DNA of 64,000 bases from an uncultured Bacteroidota bacterium (GTDB taxonomy: Bacteria > Bacteroidota > Bacteroidia > Bacteroidales > VadinHA17): contig CAIJYD010000024.1 in NCBI GenBank assembly GCA_903824785.1, forward strand, positions 1 to 64,000, written 5' to 3'. Position numbers and translations under genes: made by a program. Positions 33,637 to 42,555 of the stretch are shown here, piece by piece (the first letter of the stretch is position 1; each line of letters begins with the position of its first letter). The notes below the pieces were generated by a model. It did not search any database and was not told the origin of the DNA. It saw only the letters and a list, made by a program, of their open reading frames with translations.

Positions 33637-34980
33637 ATGGAATTAAACTCTCTTACAGCCATTTCTCCTCTGGACGGAAGATACAGGAATAAAGTAGATG
33701 AACTCGATCTTTATTTTTCCGAATTCGGGCTCATCAGGTACAGGCTGATGGTAGAAGTTGAATATTTCATTGCCCTTTGCGAGATTCCGCTTCCTCAGCT
33801 TATTGATTTCAGGAAAGAAAATTTCAAACTACTCCGTTCTATATATGAGGAGTTTGAACTGACTGATGCGGAAAAAATCAAGGAGAGGGAGAAGATCACG
33901 AATCACGATGTAAAAGCAATAGAATACTTTATTAAGGAGAAGTTTTTTCAGAATGGCTTGGGAAAATGGAGCGAATTCGTTCATTTTGGTCTTACATCGC
34001 AGGATATTAACAATACTGCTGTTCCACTCTCCATTAAGGATGCTCTTATAAATGTCTATTTTCCTGTCTTCTATGAACTTAGAGAGACTCTGGCCGCATT
34101 TGCCGACGAGTGGAAAGATATTCCCATGCTTGCAAGAACTCATGGTCAGCCGGCTTCTCCCACCCGGCTGGGAAAAGAGATTGAGGTCTTTATAGCCCGG
34201 CTAGACGGACAGATGAAGTATTTCGGACAGATCCCTTATTCAGCAAAATTCGGAGGTGCAACAGGTAACTTCAATGCCCATAAGGCAGCTTATCCGGAAA
34301 TTGACTGGATCTCATTCGCCAATAATTTTGTAAATGAAGAACTTGGTCTTCAGCGTTCTCATCCTACAACACAGATTGAACACTACGATAACCTGGCTGC
34401 ATTATGCGATAATATGCGCCGGATAAATGTAATACTGATCGATATGGCCCGCGATTTCTGGACATATATCTCCATGGACTATTTCAGGCAAAAGATCAGG
34501 AAAGGGGAAATAGGCTCTTCTGCAATGCCGCATAAGGTTAACCCGATCGATTTTGAAAACGGAGAAGGCAACCTTGGGTACGCCAATGCTATTTTTGACC
34601 ATTTTTCGATGAAGTTACCTTTGTCGAGGCTGCAGCGCGACCTTACAGATTCCACAGTCTTACGAAATATCGGGGTGCCGATTGGACACTCACTAATCGC
34701 CTTTAACTCACTGCTGAAAGGTCTGAATAAACTTATCGTGAATAATGATAAAATAAAGAGCGATCTTGAAAACAACTGGGTTGTTGTTTCGGAAGCTATT
34801 CAGACTATCCTGCGGAGAGAGGGCTATCCCAATCCTTATGAAGCACTTCTTGACCTGACCAGGATAAACCAGAAAATCACGCACGAATCAATAGCGAATT
34901 TCATTGAAGACCTTGATGTCAGTGATGAAGTTAAAGCAGAACTAAAGGCAATCAATCCTTTTAATTACACAGGTTTTTAA
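33637..34980 (+). CDS. purB: Adenylosuccinate lyase
   Basis: Two steps of purine synthesis: SAICAR to AICAR plus fumarate, and adenylosuccinate to AMP plus fumarate. 447 residues, similar to E. coli PurB (456). Motifs: LTAISPLDGRYRNKV at the start, VHFGLTSQDINNTAVPL (about 113-129), ARTHGQPASPTRLGKE with the catalytic His, and the superfamily signature GSSAMPHKVNPIDFENGEGN with the flexible catalytic Ser loop. No oddities. Likely monocistronic, possibly read on into the ABC exporter gene 107 bp downstream. Confidence 0.97.
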   Translation: MELNSLTAISPLDGRYRNKVDELDLYFSEFGLIRYRLMVEVEYFIALCEIPLPQLIDFRKENFKLLRSIYEEFELTDAEKIKEREKITNHDVKAIEYFIKEKFFQNGLGKWSEFVHFGLTSQDINNTAVPLSIKDALINVYFPVFYELRETLAAFADEWKDIPMLARTHGQPASPTRLGKEIEVFIARLDGQMKYFGQIPYSAKFGGATGNFNAHKAAYPEIDWISFANNFVNEELGLQRSHPTTQIEHYDNLAALCDNMRRINVILIDMARDFWTYISMDYFRQKIRKGEIGSSAMPHKVNPIDFENGEGNLGYANAIFDHFSMKLPLSRLQRDLTDSTVLRNIGVPIGHSLIAFNSLLKGLNKLIVNNDKIKSDLENNWVVVSEAIQTILRREGYPNPYEALLDLTRINQKITHESIANFIEDLDVSDEVKAELKAINPFNYTGF

Positions 34981-35087
34981 TACATTGCAGGACTGATGAA
35001 CCGAGCATGTTTAACCGGAAACAGAAACCGGCATGAACAAAATAAAAATGCGAGCTCCATCCGACCTTTTAAAATTATTATGCACGG

Positions 35088-36905
35088 ATGAAGAATGTAA
35101 GGTTATTGTTAAAATATTTTGCCCCATACAAATGGTCGGCTGTCAGGAACATAGGTTACAATATTTTAAGTGCATTGTTTGCACTTTTGTCCTACACCCT
35201 TGCGGTGCCATTTCTGAAAATACTCTTCGATACGGTTGGAAAAGTGACCAATCCCGGCCATTTTGAGTTAACTGCAAGTTATATCTCGGCATTTTCAAAG
35301 TATTATTTATCTGCATTCATTGAAAAATACGGTCATGGTGGAGCCCTTCTGTTAATTGTCCTCATAGTTATAGTTGCCAGCTTCTTTAAAAACGGGTTTA
35401 TATTTCTGGCCAATAACAGTATGGCGTTTATCAGGGCAAGTACTGTAAGGGACCTGAGAAGAAAACTGTACCACAAAATTCTGAGACTTCCATTATCTTT
35501 TTTCACAGATGCAAGGAAGGGAGATGTAATGACCAGAATCTCAAATGATGTTCAGGAGATTGAATTATCTGTAATGGCTTCTCTTACAATGTTGTTCAGG
35601 GATCCGATGTACATTCTGATATTTGTTATATATCTGTTTGTCAGCAGTTTTCAGCTTACTCTTCTTGCGCTTGTCCTTCTTCCTATAAGCGGATGGCTGA
35701 TTGGCAGGGCAAGCCGTACTTTACGATCTTCTTCACTGCTCGGGCAGGAACATCTCGGAAGGCTTCTCTCTGTTGTTGAGGAGACGTTGACCGGATTACG
35801 AATCATAAAAGGTTTTAATGCAGAAGAAAAGATGAAGGCTCAGTTTGCCGAGTCGAACGAAAAATACTCAAAGGTTTTTAAGAGAATCACCCGGAAAGCC
35901 TATCTTGCCTCTCCTATCAGTGAATTTCTTGCCACAATTGTTGTAATGGTTTTGATGTATGTTGGCGGGAACCTTGCTCTGCACGGTGCCGGTAATATGT
36001 CGCCCGATAAACTTATGGCCTATCTGATTGTCTTCTCGCAGATCATTCAGCCTGCCAAGAACATAACAACAGCATACTTCAGCATTCAGAAAGGGATGGC
36101 TTCGATTGACAGGATAGACATGATCCTTAATGCCGATGATAAGATTTTTGAGAAGGAAGATGCATTGCCGGTTTCAGGGTTTAACGATTCAATTGAATTC
36201 GTCGGCTCGTGGTATGGTTATAACAACGAGCCTGTTCTGAAGGATATCAATCTCAATATAAAAAAGGGGCAGACTGTTGCAATTGTTGGAAAATCAGGCG
36301 CCGGAAAGTCAACACTTGCAGATCTCCTGCCCAGGTTTATGGATGTTGATAACGGCAGCATCCTTATTGACGGCGCAGATGTGCGCGATCTTAAAATCAG
36401 GGATCTGCGATACCTGATGGGAATTGTTAGTCAGCATCCAATCCTGTTTAATACCTCTTTCAGGGAGAACATTGCTTTCGGGTCGAAAACAGCTGACATG
36501 GAAATGGTTGAGGAGGCTGCCCGCATTGCCAATGCCCATGATTTCATTATGGAAACAGAATATGGGTACGAAACTATTGTCGGGGAGTCGGGTAACAAAC
36601 TCAGCGGTGGTCAGAGGCAGAGGATAAGTATTGCCAGGGCCATTATGGCCAATCCACCTATTCTTATCCTCGATGAAGCGACCTCTGCTCTTGATACAGA
36701 GTCAGAGCGACTCGTTCAGGATGCCATACTCAAACTAATGAAAAACAGAACCTCAGTTGTTATTGCTCACCGGCTTTCCACAATTCAACACGCCGATGTA
36801 ATTGTTGTTCTTGATGAAGGCAGGATAGCGGAAACAGGGACTCATGAGGAACTGATGAAGAAAGACGGATTTTACCGGAAGCTCCATAGCTTTCAGGCTA
36901 TATGA
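35088..36905 (+). CDS. MsbA-like ABC exporter (half-transporter)
   Basis: Type I ABC exporter of 605 residues acting as a homodimer. The N-terminal membrane domain (1-330) has about six TM segments and the RISNDVQEIE coupling-helix region; the ATPase domain (350-600) shows Walker A GKSGAGKSTLADLLPRF, signature SGGQRQRISIARAI, Walker B ILILDEATSALDTESE and H-loop VIAHRLSTIQHADV. This is the MsbA/lipid A flippase architecture, but multidrug exporters look alike, so the substrate is left open. The start ATG is chosen because MKNVRLLLKYFAPYKWSA is the typical N-terminus. Upstream purB and downstream GH35 are on the same strand with gaps of 107 and 68 bp. Confidence 0.88.
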   Translation: MKNVRLLLKYFAPYKWSAVRNIGYNILSALFALLSYTLAVPFLKILFDTVGKVTNPGHFELTASYISAFSKYYLSAFIEKYGHGGALLLIVLIVIVASFFKNGFIFLANNSMAFIRASTVRDLRRKLYHKILRLPLSFFTDARKGDVMTRISNDVQEIELSVMASLTMLFRDPMYILIFVIYLFVSSFQLTLLALVLLPISGWLIGRASRTLRSSSLLGQEHLGRLLSVVEETLTGLRIIKGFNAEEKMKAQFAESNEKYSKVFKRITRKAYLASPISEFLATIVVMVLMYVGGNLALHGAGNMSPDKLMAYLIVFSQIIQPAKNITTAYFSIQKGMASIDRIDMILNADDKIFEKEDALPVSGFNDSIEFVGSWYGYNNEPVLKDINLNIKKGQTVAIVGKSGAGKSTLADLLPRFMDVDNGSILIDGADVRDLKIRDLRYLMGIVSQHPILFNTSFRENIAFGSKTADMEMVEEAARIANAHDFIMETEYGYETIVGESGNKLSGGQRQRISIARAIMANPPILILDEATSALDTESERLVQDAILKLMKNRTSVVIAHRLSTIQHADVIVVLDEGRIAETGTHEELMKKDGFYRKLHSFQAI

Positions 36906-36973
36906 GAATATATCATCCGAAAGTTGGTGGCCTGAAATAAAGATAAAAAATATTTAGAAAAACAGATAAATAA

Positions 36974-38794
36974 ATGACAAAACTAAACATTGCAAAACTG
37001 CTTTTTGTATTTCTGATACTGAGCATATTACCGGTTCAGGCCCAGAGAGCCAAACATACTTTCACATTTGGGAGTTCAGATTTTATGCTTGATAATCAGG
37101 CTTTTCAGATTATCAGCGGCGAAATGCATCCTGCCAGAATTCCGGTTGAATATTGGCGCCACAGGATACAGATGGCTAAAGCAATGGGTTGCAATACTAT
37201 AGCAGCATACATTTTCTGGAATTTTCATGAGTCGGAAGAGGGTGTTTACGATTTTACCACCGGGAATCACAATCTGGCTGAATTTATGAGAATTGTTCAG
37301 GAAGAGGGTATGTGGCTTATTCTACGGCCTGGTCCTTATGTCTGTGCAGAATGGGAACTGGGAGGGATCCCTCCTTATCTCCTGCGTATTCCGGATATTA
37401 AACTCAGGTGTATGGACCCCCGTTATATGGCTGCAGCTGAAAAATATATTGCAAAGCTGGCTGAAGAGATCAAACCTTTTCTTATTACAAAAGGCGGCCC
37501 GTTACTGATGCTTCAGATTGAAAATGAGTATGGCAGTTTTGGAAATGACAGAAATTACCTGTTACGGCTTAAGGAAGTTTGGAGTGAAAATGGTATCGAT
37601 GTTCCAACCTTTACAGGCGATGGAGCAACAACATATATGCTTGAAGCAGGTTCTCTTCCGGGAAGTGCGGTAGGCCTTGACCCGGGAAGCTCGCTTGCCG
37701 ATTTTGAACTTGCCGCAAAAATGAACCCCGGGGTACCGGTTTTCAGCAGCGAGACCTATCCCGGATGGCTCACACACTGGGGAGAAAAATGGGTAAAGCC
37801 TGACACCACCGAGTTACTAAAAAGCGTTAAGTTTCTTATGGACAATAAGAAGTCTTTTAATTTTTATGTTGTTCACGGAGGAACCAATTTTGGTTTTACT
37901 GCAGGTGCTAATTCAGGAGGTAAAGGATATGAACCTGATGTAACAAGCTACGACTATGATGCACCAGTGACAGAGCAAGGCCAGGCCACTCCTAAATATA
38001 TGTCACTCAGAAAGCTCATCGGATCATACCTTCCAAAAGGGAAAAAACTGTTTCCAATACCTGAACCGGTTCCGGTAATTGAGATGACAGCAATTGGTTT
38101 ACAGCCTTTTACAACTGTATGGGATAACCTTCCACAACCTATTAGCTCCGTTCAGCCTAAAACATTTGAGGCGTATGGTCAGGATTATGGTTTCATCCTT
38201 TATAAGACTGAACTGGTGGGTCATAAAAAAGGAAAACTGACAGTAACTGATATTCACGATTATGCAACCGTTTTTCTTAATGGCCAGTATATCGGGTACC
38301 TCGACAGGAGGGAAGGGATAAATTCAATAGATATTCCTGAGAGCAAGGTGGAATTTCCTGTTCTTGAGATCCTTGTTGAGGCAATGGGACGTATCAATTT
38401 TGCCCAGAACCTTATTGACAGAAAAGGTATTACCGACAGGGTAACTCTTAATGGCATGACCCTGATGAACTGGAAAGTCTATAATCTGCCGATGGACAAA
38501 AAATTCATATTCAGCCTCCGGTCATCCGGGAAAACCCTTAACAAACCGGGTATTTTCTTCAGGGGAAGCTTTGTTATAACCTTAACAGGAGATACGTTTA
38601 TTGATGTTTCAAACTATACCAAAGGGATTGTATGGGTCAACGGGCATAACCTTGGACGCTTCTGGAATATCGGACCCCAGAAAAGGCTTTATTGCCCCGC
38701 TTCATGGCTTAAGTCAGGTGTAAACGAAATGTTGATTTTCGATCTTCATGAAACGGGTCCAAAACCTGTTTTCGGATTGAAAACCCTGGAATGA
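36974..38794 (+). CDS. Glycoside hydrolase family 35 beta-galactosidase, secreted
   Basis: 606 residues with signal peptide MTKLNIAKLLFVFLILSILPV ending near AQA. The GH35 TIM barrel shows ISGEMHPARIPVEYWRHRI (about 47-65), LILRPGPYVCAEWELGG (about 115-131), acid/base Glu185 in MLQIENEYG and nucleophile Glu260 in FSSETYPGW. C-terminal jelly-roll domains end with GIVWVNGHNLGRFWNIGPQ, as in GH35. It probably releases terminal beta-galactose (or glucosamine in some members) from glycans in the periplasm. It is next to, but convergent with, the uronate locus, so a part in pectin or glycan side-chain trimming is plausible. Confidence 0.93.
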   Translation: MTKLNIAKLLFVFLILSILPVQAQRAKHTFTFGSSDFMLDNQAFQIISGEMHPARIPVEYWRHRIQMAKAMGCNTIAAYIFWNFHESEEGVYDFTTGNHNLAEFMRIVQEEGMWLILRPGPYVCAEWELGGIPPYLLRIPDIKLRCMDPRYMAAAEKYIAKLAEEIKPFLITKGGPLLMLQIENEYGSFGNDRNYLLRLKEVWSENGIDVPTFTGDGATTYMLEAGSLPGSAVGLDPGSSLADFELAAKMNPGVPVFSSETYPGWLTHWGEKWVKPDTTELLKSVKFLMDNKKSFNFYVVHGGTNFGFTAGANSGGKGYEPDVTSYDYDAPVTEQGQATPKYMSLRKLIGSYLPKGKKLFPIPEPVPVIEMTAIGLQPFTTVWDNLPQPISSVQPKTFEAYGQDYGFILYKTELVGHKKGKLTVTDIHDYATVFLNGQYIGYLDRREGINSIDIPESKVEFPVLEILVEAMGRINFAQNLIDRKGITDRVTLNGMTLMNWKVYNLPMDKKFIFSLRSSGKTLNKPGIFFRGSFVITLTGDTFIDVSNYTKGIVWVNGHNLGRFWNIGPQKRLYCPASWLKSGVNEMLIFDLHETGPKPVFGLKTLE

Positions 38795-38829
38795 CGGAGC
38801 ATATTATCGTCATTCCAGGCTAACTTTTT
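38786..38829 (+). terminator. Terminator overlapping the GH35 stop codon
   Basis: 11-bp perfect stem (38786-38796 with 38808-38818) that includes the TGA stop, followed by CTAACTTTTTTTT. It separates the convergent GH35 and ceramidase-like genes. Confidence 0.85.
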
Positions 38830-38831
38830 TT

Positions 38832-40103
38832 TCAGAAAGAGTGGATCAGTTCGGAATATTTGCTGATAATAAGTTTTTCTGCTCCCGGCATAAGCCTGGT
38901 AACACATACTTCATATCCACCTTCAGTAAAGGATTTGTCGGTACAGATATAACCGGTTGTTCCATTGCAATGTGTTACCATTATGGTTTGGGCATATGGC
39001 GACCGGGTTTTAATATCCCTCCCGATTTCCGTCATTAATTCTCCTGAAATTCCTGATAATACCAGATCACCGATCTTTAACAGGGTAATTCTCACTTCGG
39101 TGTCCGGTCCGCTTTCGTAAGTGGTATGAGGCAGCTCATCTTTACCTGCTTTTTTCCCCGGGAGGGTCATTACTGCATTTATTGCCTGAAGGTCAATTAT
39201 GGGAAACATAGTTGCCCCGGCTGCAGATTTCCAGGCTTCATTTGCAACATGAAATCCAACAGCTTCAATCTCCTTGAAACTATTTCCCGGACCGTAAATC
39301 GGATTAATATCGCCTGAAGCGCCTATAGTTATGGCAACGACCACATCTTTTCCGGCTTTTTCTTTAATATATCGGGCTGCAGCACCCGGCCAGTCACCGG
39401 TAATACGGTAATTATCCTGACCGCTCACAGTGCCATGGCAAGGCCAGTTGACTAAGACCGCCAGAGTTTTACCATTCAGATCTTCAAACTTAGCCGTAAC
39501 AAGATCGTGGTCACAAAATCCATCAGGATTTCTTCCAAGCCCTACGCTTCCATCGGCAAAAACTGAACGCCGGTTAATATTCATATTGCACACACCTTTA
39601 CTTATCGACATTCTGACAGGAACGCTTTTCTTAGATGCATCCACAGAAAGATTGATAAGTTTTTCTTTGAGAAAGAGAAGATAATTATCAATTGTATGGA
39701 GAGTATCCGTTTCAGAGATTCTTGTTGCCGGACCTCCATGATTATGAACTGCAGAGATCATGATATTTTCAGCCGGAATGCCGGTTTTTGAAGAGATGGC
39801 TTTTCTAAGTTCGTCAACATAAGGTGAGCTGAAGCCAAGCAAGTCGGCAGTGATAAGCAGTATTTTTGTCTTCTCGCCGGTAAAATAGAGAGCCGAAGCA
39901 AAAAGCTCATCGTGAATTGAAGTGTGGGGTGTTTTCCTCGCACCATATCCGGCCATTAGTGTCGGTTTTTCAGGAGTGATATTTACCTGACTGGCTCCCA
40001 TCATGGTTGCAGCTTTGTCAATAGCCTTATTCTGAGCAGATAAACTCAATGGAATAAGCAGGATCATCGTGATCAGGAATCTGTAAGCCTTGGAGTTTTT
40101 CAT
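38832..40103 (-). CDS. Neutral/alkaline ceramidase-like secreted hydrolase
   Basis: 423 residues with signal peptide (FLITMILLIPLSLSAQ, cleavage near 24). Matches the N-terminal domain of neutral non-lysosomal ceramidases: MAGYGARKTPHTSIHDELF (about 47-65), LLITADLLGFSSPYVDEL, AVHNHGGPATR with metal-ligand His, VNWPCHGTVSGQDN and GASGDINPIYGPG. The C-terminal Ig-like ceramidase domain is missing, so it is a short form common in Bacteroidota polysaccharide loci, where the real substrate is unknown. It is the last gene of the eleven-gene minus-strand uronate run, 64 bp after the sialidase-fold gene; substrates other than ceramide are likely. Confidence 0.78.
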   Translation of the reverse strand: MKNSKAYRFLITMILLIPLSLSAQNKAIDKAATMMGASQVNITPEKPTLMAGYGARKTPHTSIHDELFASALYFTGEKTKILLITADLLGFSSPYVDELRKAISSKTGIPAENIMISAVHNHGGPATRISETDTLHTIDNYLLFLKEKLINLSVDASKKSVPVRMSISKGVCNMNINRRSVFADGSVGLGRNPDGFCDHDLVTAKFEDLNGKTLAVLVNWPCHGTVSGQDNYRITGDWPGAAARYIKEKAGKDVVVAITIGASGDINPIYGPGNSFKEIEAVGFHVANEAWKSAAGATMFPIIDLQAINAVMTLPGKKAGKDELPHTTYESGPDTEVRITLLKIGDLVLSGISGELMTEIGRDIKTRSPYAQTIMVTHCNGTTGYICTDKSFTEGGYEVCVTRLMPGAEKLIISKYSELIHSF

Positions 40104-40167
40104 TTTAGTACATTTTTAAAAAGGAATGGAAATGTAAAATATATTTTTGGTTTGTTTTATTTGATTA

Positions 40168-41340
40168 TTATTTGATTTCCAGAATAGTACCGGCAATATG
40201 GCGTGTGCCATTGGCTTTATTATAATAGTAAGTAACCAAAACTCTCTCTTTATCAAGCATTACGGGCCAGGTATAGCCGATATCTGAGGTTCCTCCGTCA
40301 TCACGGAGTATTATTTCAGGTGCAGTTGCAAAGTCGGTACACTCCGCATTTAAGATACGGGCACGTATTCCGAATGGTTTATGGCGGTATCCATAGGTTA
40401 GAAGTACTCTATCTGATGGCAGGCGCAAAGCGTTTAGCGGATGGCCCTGAAATCCCATTGACTCCCATTTGCCAAATGTTTTACCTCCATCGGTTGAACG
40501 CGCAATACAAGCTTTGTCATCAAAATCAGCTGTTCGTAAAAAAGCTACGATATCACCTTTTGGAGTTTCATAAACGGAGGTTTCGTTAAAAGTAACAGTT
40601 TTATCCACAGCCACAGGGGTTGAATATTTCCAGGTAACTCCATTGTCAGCCGAGATAAGAAGATGGACGGAGCTTTTTTTAGTTGAATCACCGGCAGCTA
40701 CAGCCCAGAAAATCTGACCATTTTTTCCTTCACATAATGCACCACGGTTAAAAGCAGACAAAGGTGTTCCAAATGGTGTATTATTAATTTCGGGAGCGAT
40801 GTGAGGAGGATAGAGTGGACCCATCCATTTTTTTCCGCCATCGACGGACCGGAGCAGATAGCCACCAAGGAATACCACACCGGAGCTAGCCTCAGCGAAT
40901 GGTTTTTTCATTGAGGTTATTCCTTCCGGCCGCACAAAGGCCCATCCGTAACTTGTACAGATTAATGTTCCGTCTCTCAGCTGAAGCAGGCAGGGATCCT
41001 GAGAGCCTCCAAACGGATGGGCATATATCAGTTCCGGTTCTCTGGTCCATTTCTCTCCATCGGCCGACCTGACAAGTACAAGAAAACTGTTAGGATCAAC
41101 GTGGTTAGTACTTTTTTCACCGAATATTTTTCTTTCCGGCGCCCGTCGGAAAGCAACAATTATCTCACCATCAGGACGTTTTATTACAGATGGGAATGAG
41201 GAGTAGAACATTGGATCTTCATAGATTACCAGATCCTTTATTTTTCTGACACCCGGAATAGTGTCGTTCCCTGCCTGAGCAGAAGCTATGCAGAAAAAAC
41301 AGGGTACTATGAATTTGAATAATTGCGTTATTCTTCTCAT
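40168..41340 (-). CDS. Sialidase-fold (BNR/Asp-box) secreted enzyme
   Basis: The frame is open from 41400, but Met at 41340 is preferred: it gives a proper signal peptide (MRRITQLFKFIVPCFFCIAS, cleavage after AQA) and starts 20 bp after the kdgK stop instead of overlapping it. Six-bladed propeller with four Asp-box motifs (SADGEKWT, SVDGGKKW, SADNGVTW, STDGGKTF). The arginine motif reads IVAFRRAPE, not the FRIP of true sialidases, so the substrate may not be sialic acid. No second catalytic pair is assigned. By context it may act on uronate-bearing glycans. About 390 residues. Confidence 0.75.
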   Translation of the reverse strand: MRRITQLFKFIVPCFFCIASAQAGNDTIPGVRKIKDLVIYEDPMFYSSFPSVIKRPDGEIIVAFRRAPERKIFGEKSTNHVDPNSFLVLVRSADGEKWTREPELIYAHPFGGSQDPCLLQLRDGTLICTSYGWAFVRPEGITSMKKPFAEASSGVVFLGGYLLRSVDGGKKWMGPLYPPHIAPEINNTPFGTPLSAFNRGALCEGKNGQIFWAVAAGDSTKKSSVHLLISADNGVTWKYSTPVAVDKTVTFNETSVYETPKGDIVAFLRTADFDDKACIARSTDGGKTFGKWESMGFQGHPLNALRLPSDRVLLTYGYRHKPFGIRARILNAECTDFATAPEIILRDDGGTSDIGYTWPVMLDKERVLVTYYYNKANGTRHIAGTILEIK

Positions 41341-41360
41341 ATCTTGATTATTATTGATTT

Positions 41361-42440
41361 TCACCGTTTCACCCTTGCATTTCCTTTCCAGATACTCCAT
41401 ACCTGTTCCTCATCGGCCGGCAGGGCATAATCGGTAAGGAAAGTGGTAGCCATGGCACCGCAGGCCCAGCCAAACTCTATCCATCTTTCAGGTTCCCATC
41501 CTTTAAGTATTGCGTAGAGCATGCCGCCCACAAAACCATCGCCTCCTCCAATACGGTCGAGAACATGAATAACCCGGGGTTCCACAATATGCCATTTTTC
41601 ACCTTCAAGCATTATTGCGCCCCAGTGATGCTCTCCGGAACTGATCACCTGCCGTAGGGTGGTAGCAAAAACAGAGGTACCTGGGTATGCTTTTTTTACG
41701 CTGCTTATCATCGACTTAAAGCTTCCGGTCTGATCAGCAAGATCTTTTCCGCCTGTTTCCGGACCTTTGATCCCGAGGCAGAGCTGGAAATCCTCTTCGT
41801 TTCCGGCAAGAATATCGGAAAGGCCGGCTATCTCTTTAAACAAATCCCCCAGTTCTTTTTCACGTTTTTCCCAGAATGAGGCACGGTAATTAAGATCAAA
41901 TGAGATTACTGTTCCGTGTTTTTTTGCAGCTTTTGCCAGTTCAAGGCAGAAGTTACCTGTTTCTGCCGACAATGCTGCAATTAGCCCTGAAAGGTGCAGA
42001 ACCTGTACCCCCTCTTTGCCGAAGATCCTCTCAAGATCGAAGTTTTTTGCATCAAGGGTTTTCCCAACCTCACCTGCACGGTCATTATGCACCCTGGGTC
42101 CCCGTGAACCATATCCGCTGTCGGCAATATTGAACTGATGACGATATCCCCATGGACCGCCCTGCTCGACTTCTACACCTTCAAACATCAGGTGGCGGCT
42201 TTTAAGGCTGTCCTTTATTATCCTTGCTATGGGGCTATCCTTTACAAATGTTGTAAGTACTTTTACCGGCAGACCCAGATATGCAGAGATTGTTGCAACA
42301 TTGGTTTCAGCGCTGGTGGCCTGCATAAAAAAGGTATCGCTGGTGTGAACAGGCTGGCCGTTCACCGGGGTAATGCGTACACCCATACTGGTTGGTACTA
42401 CCAGTGAATAAACAAAATTTTTTCTGACTACAATTTTCAC
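41361..42440 (-). CDS. kdgK: 2-keto-3-deoxygluconate kinase (PfkB family)
   Basis: Phosphorylates 2-keto-3-deoxygluconate (KDG) to KDPG, the common product of the uronate branches here. PfkB/ribokinase family, 359 residues: NVATISAYLGLPVKVLTTF near 50, VISFDLNYRASFW (about 180, a KdgK-like sugar-binding segment), AGNEEDFQ and the anion-hole/catalytic motif DRIGGGDGFVGGML with catalytic Asp. The family usually has 310-350 residues; the small excess is in the N-terminal third. It lies in the run lacI-uxaE-kdgK; gap to uxaE about 115 bp. The aldolase Eda is not in the window. Confidence 0.85.
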   Translation of the reverse strand: MKIVVRKNFVYSLVVPTSMGVRITPVNGQPVHTSDTFFMQATSAETNVATISAYLGLPVKVLTTFVKDSPIARIIKDSLKSRHLMFEGVEVEQGGPWGYRHQFNIADSGYGSRGPRVHNDRAGEVGKTLDAKNFDLERIFGKEGVQVLHLSGLIAALSAETGNFCLELAKAAKKHGTVISFDLNYRASFWEKREKELGDLFKEIAGLSDILAGNEEDFQLCLGIKGPETGGKDLADQTGSFKSMISSVKKAYPGTSVFATTLRQVISSGEHHWGAIMLEGEKWHIVEPRVIHVLDRIGGGDGFVGGMLYAILKGWEPERWIEFGWACGAMATTFLTDYALPADEEQVWSIWKGNARVKR

Positions 42441-42555
42441 CTTCTTAGTTATTTAATAATTAATATTTTATTGAATTAGTTTCTGCCTTATCGTAATATT
42501 CTCCTTTATCAGAAAAATTAAAATTAAAAAGTGAAAGCAATCTGATACCGGTTAA

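Noticed and set aside
35033-35266. Small ORF overlapping the start of the ABC exporter
   Set aside because: Runs in another frame across a conserved N-terminal membrane segment; no family resemblance.
41341-41400. Upstream start of the sialidase-fold gene
   Set aside because: It would overlap kdgK and put 20 charged residues before the signal peptide; Met at 41340 is better.
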